Shown piece by piece: positions 47,114-51,215 of a stretch of 51,215 bases of DNA. The DNA is taken from IMG/VR virus record IMGVR_UViG_3300035698_028037, positions 1 to 51,215 of that record, one strand, 5' to 3'. The notes beneath the pieces were generated by a model. The model was not told where the DNA came from and did not search any database. It was given only the letters and a program-made list of their open reading frames with translations. Source of the DNA: a virus. The stretch's first letter is position 1. Each line of letters opens with the position of its first letter. A program made the position numbers and the translations under genes.

Positions 47114-48525
47114 TGCCAAGTGAAGTCAAAATAGATGGCGATACAATCTCAATCACTCGTTATTCGCTAATGGTCGATATGAGAATAGAGGAGCGAAGTG
47201 TAGCTAACTTCATTGTCATTGATAGAACAGCCGCTAGCCATTATAAGAAAGGGCAACCGATTCTGATATATGATCCTGATGCAACGTTGATCTTCGGTGG
47301 AGTCATCGACACGCCTATAGAGACGAGAGATGGAGACGGGTTGCTCCATCAGATAATCTGCGCTGACTATCACTATTTAGTTGATAAGCGTATCGCAGCC
47401 GAATCATATGAAGATACCCTGGCTGGCACGATTGTCGCTGATTTACGAACTAAATATCTGGCTGATGAGGGTATTACTATAGGCGAGATCCAAAATGGTC
47501 CGACACTGAAGAAGGTAGTGGTCAACTATGTGACAGTTTCTGAGGCTCTCACTGCCTTAGCTGAGAAGGCTAACTTCGTTTGGTATGTAGACGAACTGAA
47601 GGAGCTCCATTTTGTTGATCGTGCAACTGATGCTGCTCCGTGGACTGCTACCTATGCTGATATAATCCGTGGTAGTGCAAGTCTATCAGGAGATAGCCCA
47701 CTCTACCGAAATCGCCAATTTGTCAGAGGAGGCAAGGCACTGACAGATGTGCAGACAGAGAATCGCACTGGAGATGGCGAGCAAGAAGCCTTTGTCGTGG
47801 GATTCCCAGTGGCAAAAGTGCCTACTATCAAAGAAAATACCGTGGAGAAAAGTATCGGTATTAAGGGGATAGACACAGGTAAGGATTGGTACTGGTCTAA
47901 GGGGGATATCGTCCTTTATGCCGACTCTCCTCCAGGTGATGGCGTGGCGATTCAGTTTATTTATACTGGCGAGTTTAATATCATTGTACGTTCAGAGGAT
48001 AATGCTGCTATTCTCGATCGTAAGGATGTCGAAGGCGGAGGTACTGGCTATGTTGATAATGTAGCTGAAGATCCTAACGCTTCTACGATAGCTGCCGCTT
48101 TTGAGACGGCATCTAAGAAACTTCAGAAGTATGCTGTCATAGGCAGGATGTTCACTTATCAAACTCACAGGAGTGGTCTGAAGCCTGGGCAATTGCAAAC
48201 GGTGAATTATCCTCTACTCGGGCTTAGTAATGCCGAAATGCTATTGGAAGCTGTGATGGTGGAGGCTGATGGTGACCTTATCACATATACTGTGTCTGCC
48301 GTGGAAGGGCCATCATCTGGTAGCTGGACTCGCTACTTCCAAGCGATACAAGATGTTAAGAAGGTGATCGTTGATAAAATGACTGTGGGAGAAGAAGAGA
48401 TCTTGATCATCATGGTGGAAGAAGATGAGGAGTGGGGCTGGAGCGAAGATATCGTTAAGAAGGTGTTTGCTTGCCCAATTCCGAGCGTTGACCTATTTCC
48501 ATCAGTTGACCTCTATCCATGCTAA
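47113..48525 (+). CDS. Tail baseplate hub-like protein
   Basis: This 470-residue protein resembles gp27/gpD-type hub proteins. It begins KIDGDTISITRYSLMVDMRI and includes GQPILIYDPDATLIFGGVID, TVSEALTALAEKANFVWYVD and LPQ-like GLKPGQLQTVNYPLLGLSN. It follows the tape measure gene with a 1-base TAATG overlap, the usual position of the distal tail/hub protein. No lysozyme domain is visible. Confidence 0.75.
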   Translation: MPSEVKIDGDTISITRYSLMVDMRIEERSVANFIVIDRTAASHYKKGQPILIYDPDATLIFGGVIDTPIETRDGDGLLHQIICADYHYLVDKRIAAESYEDTLAGTIVADLRTKYLADEGITIGEIQNGPTLKKVVVNYVTVSEALTALAEKANFVWYVDELKELHFVDRATDAAPWTATYADIIRGSASLSGDSPLYRNRQFVRGGKALTDVQTENRTGDGEQEAFVVGFPVAKVPTIKENTVEKSIGIKGIDTGKDWYWSKGDIVLYADSPPGDGVAIQFIYTGEFNIIVRSEDNAAILDRKDVEGGGTGYVDNVAEDPNASTIAAAFETASKKLQKYAVIGRMFTYQTHRSGLKPGQLQTVNYPLLGLSNAEMLLEAVMVEADGDLITYTVSAVEGPSSGSWTRYFQAIQDVKKVIVDKMTVGEEEILIIMVEEDEEWGWSEDIVKKVFACPIPSVDLFPSVDLYPC

Positions 48526-48537
48526 GGAGGAATCAAA

Positions 48538-48729
48538 TTGGCAAAGTACGAGAAATCCGCCATATGCCTCAAGTGTGGCCATACTGAAGCATCCACAAAG
48601 TATTGCTCGGGTTCAGGTGGAGATCATGTAGTTGGTTGCATCACGCCTGGAGAGCATATACATAGAGTATGTACCCGATGTGACTTCGGATGGATAGAGG
48701 AAACTCTAGATTCGGAGGTCTCATCGTGA
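48538..48729 (+). CDS. Small zinc-ribbon protein
   Basis: The 63-residue protein starts at TTG 48538, with AAGGAGGAA upstream. It has ICLKCGHTEA, CSGSGGDHVVGC and HRVCTRCDFGWIEE, a four-cysteine zinc ribbon with extra Cys and His. It overlaps the next start (GTG at 48726). Its role among tail genes is unknown. Confidence 0.65.
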   Translation: MAKYEKSAICLKCGHTEASTKYCSGSGGDHVVGCITPGEHIHRVCTRCDFGWIEETLDSEVSS

Positions 48730-49199
48730 ACATACTTAATCTAATAGGGTGGAAAAGCATAATAAGGATCGCTGTAATCGGCTTAGATGGGTCTATCGAA
48801 GTCGTAGAGATCAAGAACAAGATCTCTGATGTCGGGCTTAATATGTTTCGTGATGCTCTGAAAGGTGTAATAACCGACGCTGAGATCAAGTATCTTGCTT
48901 GGGGGAGTGATAATACTGCCGTATCTGGTGATCATACGACGTCGGTTGCTGAGTTTGACAGGAAGCAAGTCACACTCCAAGAAAGTGGAGCTACGGGGAT
49001 CATAGTTACAACGACTTATATAGCTCCTTATGAGGGAAATGAATCTACGATTGAGGAGCTAGGCTGGTTCGCTGGAGCAGATGCCTCTGCGACTCCTGAT
49101 AGTGGTATCATGGTCGCTCGAGTATTGTATTCTAGGGCTAAGACCGAGTTAGAGAGCTTACAAGTCGAAAGAACTGATACTTTGAGTGAGGTGGTCTAA
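48726..49199 (+). CDS. Tail-associated hypothetical protein
   Basis: This 157-residue protein starts at GTG 48726, with GGAGG 6 bases upstream. It contains LNMFRDALKGVITDAEIKYL and AWGSDNTAVSGDHTTSVAEF, followed by ESTIEELGWFAGADASATPD. Such sequence is common in phage tail proteins near fibres. It ends overlapping the next ATG (TAATGG). Confidence 0.65.
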   Translation: MNILNLIGWKSIIRIAVIGLDGSIEVVEIKNKISDVGLNMFRDALKGVITDAEIKYLAWGSDNTAVSGDHTTSVAEFDRKQVTLQESGATGIIVTTTYIAPYEGNESTIEELGWFAGADASATPDSGIMVARVLYSRAKTELESLQVERTDTLSEVV

Positions 49200-49972
49200 T
49201 GGCTGAATATGAGAAGACAACATGGAATGAAGGACTTGCTCCAGGAATAAGCGCGGAAGATCTGAATAACCTTGAGACTCAATATGATAAGATCAAAAGT
49301 GAAACTTTCACTATGGCAGGAACCAAGACGTTCTCAGGATCAGTTATAATAGCGTCGAATATCCAACATGATGGCGATCTCACGACGCAGTTTCTTTTCA
49401 CTCCAGCTAATATCTCTTTAGAGACATCAGGAGTATCCCGATTAGACATGAGCGATGCTGGCGTGCGCTTGGGTGGGGCTAACGCTCGTATCACCACCAT
49501 CCTCGACGAGGATAATATGGCGAGCGATAGTGCTACGTCAGGTATCACTCAGCAGAGTGCCAAGGCTTACGCAGATACTAAAGTAGCTCATCATAATAGA
49601 TCAGCAGGAGATGTCAATATCGCTACGGCTGCTACGGAACGCTCAGAGAACTCTGACACCTACACGAAGGTTAAGGAGTTTAAGCTACTTCTAGGTGGAA
49701 CGATCCGCTTCGTTTGGGAAATGAGGGCTTGGTTCAATAGTGGCAGTGGCACGGCATACGCACGGATATATCGTAATGGTGTAGCTGTCGGGGTGATAAA
49801 ATCTTCTATTGGTGATTATGGAACCAAAATAGATAATATAGCTGGCTGGTCTGCTGGCGATCTAGCCCAACTCTATATTCGCTATGTGATTATCACGGGA
49901 ACTGGGTCATGCAGGGTTAAAGATGTTGAGATGCGAGCCGAGGCCGTTGTCGATCAAGTCCTCACAGATTAA
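49199..49972 (+). CDS. Tail fibre/receptor-binding-like protein
   Basis: This 257-residue protein begins TTWNEGLAPGISAEDLNNLE, a short N-terminal motif common to phage fibre proteins. A repetitive beta region (KTFSGSVIIASNIQHDGDLT) follows, and a beta-sandwich-like C-terminus (GTIRFVWEMRAWFNSGSGTA). It is the last rightward gene and is a good candidate for host recognition. Its TAA shares bases with the convergent primase-polymerase stop. Confidence 0.7.
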   Translation: MAEYEKTTWNEGLAPGISAEDLNNLETQYDKIKSETFTMAGTKTFSGSVIIASNIQHDGDLTTQFLFTPANISLETSGVSRLDMSDAGVRLGGANARITTILDEDNMASDSATSGITQQSAKAYADTKVAHHNRSAGDVNIATAATERSENSDTYTKVKEFKLLLGGTIRFVWEMRAWFNSGSGTAYARIYRNGVAVGVIKSSIGDYGTKIDNIAGWSAGDLAQLYIRYVIITGTGSCRVKDVEMRAEAVVDQVLTD

Positions 49973-51215
49973 GGTTGATCGTCAGATTCAATGAATCCTA
50001 TAGGAGATACCCATAAGCTAATTTGCTTACGACGACCTTCTTCGAATGCACTTATCTTGCGCTTAGAGAACCCCAGGTATATTAGATCATGAGCTACCGT
50101 CTTTACGCTCACTCCACTCAATCCTGCATGGACTCTGACATATCTTGTGAGATCTGACAATCTTATATATAACCTGCCTCTCTTATCAGATGCCATGCTG
50201 TTCAATCCCAATCCGAATATCTTCATGATATCTTTATCTTCTTCTATCAAGGGTAATGAGATCCTAGTGCTGATGTAGTCGTTCAGCCATGTCTGAGCAG
50301 AATCTTCTCTAGTTACAGTATCAATCCTCTCTATAAGAGGCATAAGCTCCCTGGTGATTATCTTCCATCTCTTAAACGCACTATCTCCTAGGTTGAATCC
50401 CATGTCATATAGTTTGGCAGTAGCCTTCTTCGGAGATAATAATGACTCTGCGGTTCCCATAGGTACTCGTACGATAGTCCCATCGTCCTTTTGGCCTTCG
50501 ATCTCATATTCAGAGTCCTGGATGCCATACTGAAACACACGTTTCACTATGAATGGCAATAGACTAAGGATCCCACCTGAATCAGATCCTCTCATTTTGC
50601 CGATAGTCCTCGGGATATAATCCGGTCTCAGGGATTTCTCTATGTCATCTTTACTCCCATGCTTATATCTGAATCTTATTATCAGATCTGCTATTTCCTG
50701 ATCAGACCACTCGCTAGCTAATGTAGCCAGCCTCCAATCATAATCTGACATGCTTATCAGGTCACTATTTTCATGATTCCATGTATCTCTGAACTCTTGG
50801 TCACTCTTATAGAGGGTTTTGAACATATTCTCAGGAGGTTTAGCATCACTATTTAGGATGATATCTCCCGTGGGCTCTGGGCTAGGACAATTGTTATCTC
50901 CGAATACGCTTGAGCAGAGCCATTCCAAGCCTTCTTGATTATCTTTGATGCCGTCCCTATTCTGCCATAGTTCTCCAGTGAGAGCGAAGTATCGGCTCTT
51001 ATCATAGATCTCAACATTGCCCTTACGACATCTCTCACTAGGTTTCTTACCTCGAATGATGATATGGATACCATGATTACTCTTGGATATCTCAGTGTAG
51101 CTATCTAGTTTGTCTATGATAGCCTGTGCTTCTGAGTCAATGTGGCCATCATCATCGATGACCTTGTCCAGATCTATGGCCACATAGTCATCTTCCTCTG
51201 AAAATACAAAACCAG
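49969..51215 (-). CDS. Primase-polymerase, main part (gene continues at 305-1)
   Basis: Together with the 305-1 segment this forms a 474-residue protein. Visible here: AIDLDKVIDDDG (metal ligands), SYTEISKSNHGIHIIIRGK and VEIYDKSRYFALTGE, the core of NrS-1-like primase-polymerases. Then DWRLATLASEWSDQEIADLI, a PriCT-like helical segment. The C-terminal third lacks Walker motifs and looks like a winged-helix region (GVSVKTVAHDLIYLGFSKRK). No helicase domain is attached, so a separate helicase must serve the fork. It likely primes phage DNA replication. The stop shares TTAA (49969-49972) with the fibre gene stop. Confidence 0.88.
   Translation of the reverse strand, partial: GFVFSEEDDYVAIDLDKVIDDDGHIDSEAQAIIDKLDSYTEISKSNHGIHIIIRGKKPSERCRKGNVEIYDKSRYFALTGELWQNRDGIKDNQEGLEWLCSSVFGDNNCPSPEPTGDIILNSDAKPPENMFKTLYKSDQEFRDTWNHENSDLISMSDYDWRLATLASEWSDQEIADLIIRFRYKHGSKDDIEKSLRPDYIPRTIGKMRGSDSGGILSLLPFIVKRVFQYGIQDSEYEIEGQKDDGTIVRVPMGTAESLLSPKKATAKLYDMGFNLGDSAFKRWKIITRELMPLIERIDTVTREDSAQTWLNDYISTRISLPLIEEDKDIMKIFGLGLNSMASDKRGRLYIRLSDLTRYVRVHAGLSGVSVKTVAHDLIYLGFSKRKISAFEEGRRKQISLWVSPIGFIESDDQP
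51089..51215. repeat. Terminal direct repeat, right copy
   Basis: Identical to 1-127. It closes the circle in the middle of the primase-polymerase gene. Confidence 0.95.

Overview
The window looks like the complete genome of a tailed, siphovirus-like dsDNA phage of about 51.09 kb. Its first 127 bases (1-127) are repeated exactly at its end (51089-51215), so it is a circular or circularly permuted genome cut open. One gene, a primase-polymerase, is split by the cut. No integrase, CI-like repressor, tRNA, rRNA or CRISPR array was seen, so a virulent lifestyle is the simplest reading. The host is probably a bacterium: the phage has a family A DNA polymerase, strong AGGAGG-type ribosome sites, a cobalamin-dependent ribonucleotide reductase and a lipoprotein. 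Arginine codons AGA/AGG and isoleucine ATA are used heavily. I cannot name the host.

Layout. (1) 19579 leftward to 1, continuing across the cut to 49969: one long minus-strand replication, recombination, nucleotide and DNA-modification operon. It holds a RuvC-like resolvase, SNF2 helicase, Cas4-like nuclease, lipoprotein, RecA-fold ATPase, FAD oxidoreductase, SSB-like protein, two UvrD-type helicases, QueD, QueE, FolE, a QueD paralogue, class II RNR (NrdJ), DpdA, a cysteine-peptidase-like protein, a small membrane protein, a PurA-family enzyme, a uracil-DNA-glycosylase/DNA polymerase fusion and the primase-polymerase. (2) 19730-26112, plus strand: accessory genes including an HNH nuclease, a Spo11/topoisomerase VI A-like protein, a metallophosphoesterase and several unknowns. 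(3) 28203-26080, minus strand: zinc-ribbon proteins, an HNH-like protein and a hypoxanthine/guanine phosphoribosyltransferase. (4) 28206-28690: the main divergent control region. (5) 28691-49972, plus strand: packaging, head and tail genes of HK97 type, with a portal-MuF-acetyltransferase fusion, prohead protease, capsid protein, a large repeat protein, connectors, two tail-tube paralogues, a frameshifted tail chaperone pair, tape measure and baseplate/fibre proteins.

How the genes fit together. FolE, QueD and QueE would convert GTP to 7-carboxy-7-deazaguanine (CDG). DpdA would exchange a 7-deazaguanine for guanine in phage DNA. No QueC was found, so the inserted base is predicted to be CDG itself or a product of it, perhaps made by the QueD paralogue that has lost the catalytic cysteine. 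Guanine released by DpdA could be salvaged by the phage phosphoribosyltransferase. NrdJ and the PurA-family enzyme feed nucleotide supply.

Most interesting items: the QueC-less 7-deazaguanine pathway; a structured RNA closed by a 13-bp helix directly before the ribosome site of the FAD oxidoreductase gene; a stand-alone Spo11-like protein; the portal-MuF-GNAT fusion with a low-GC C-terminal module; an approximately 18-copy 20-21-residue repeat protein in the head region; and a paired palindrome/promoter arrangement in front of rightward genes.
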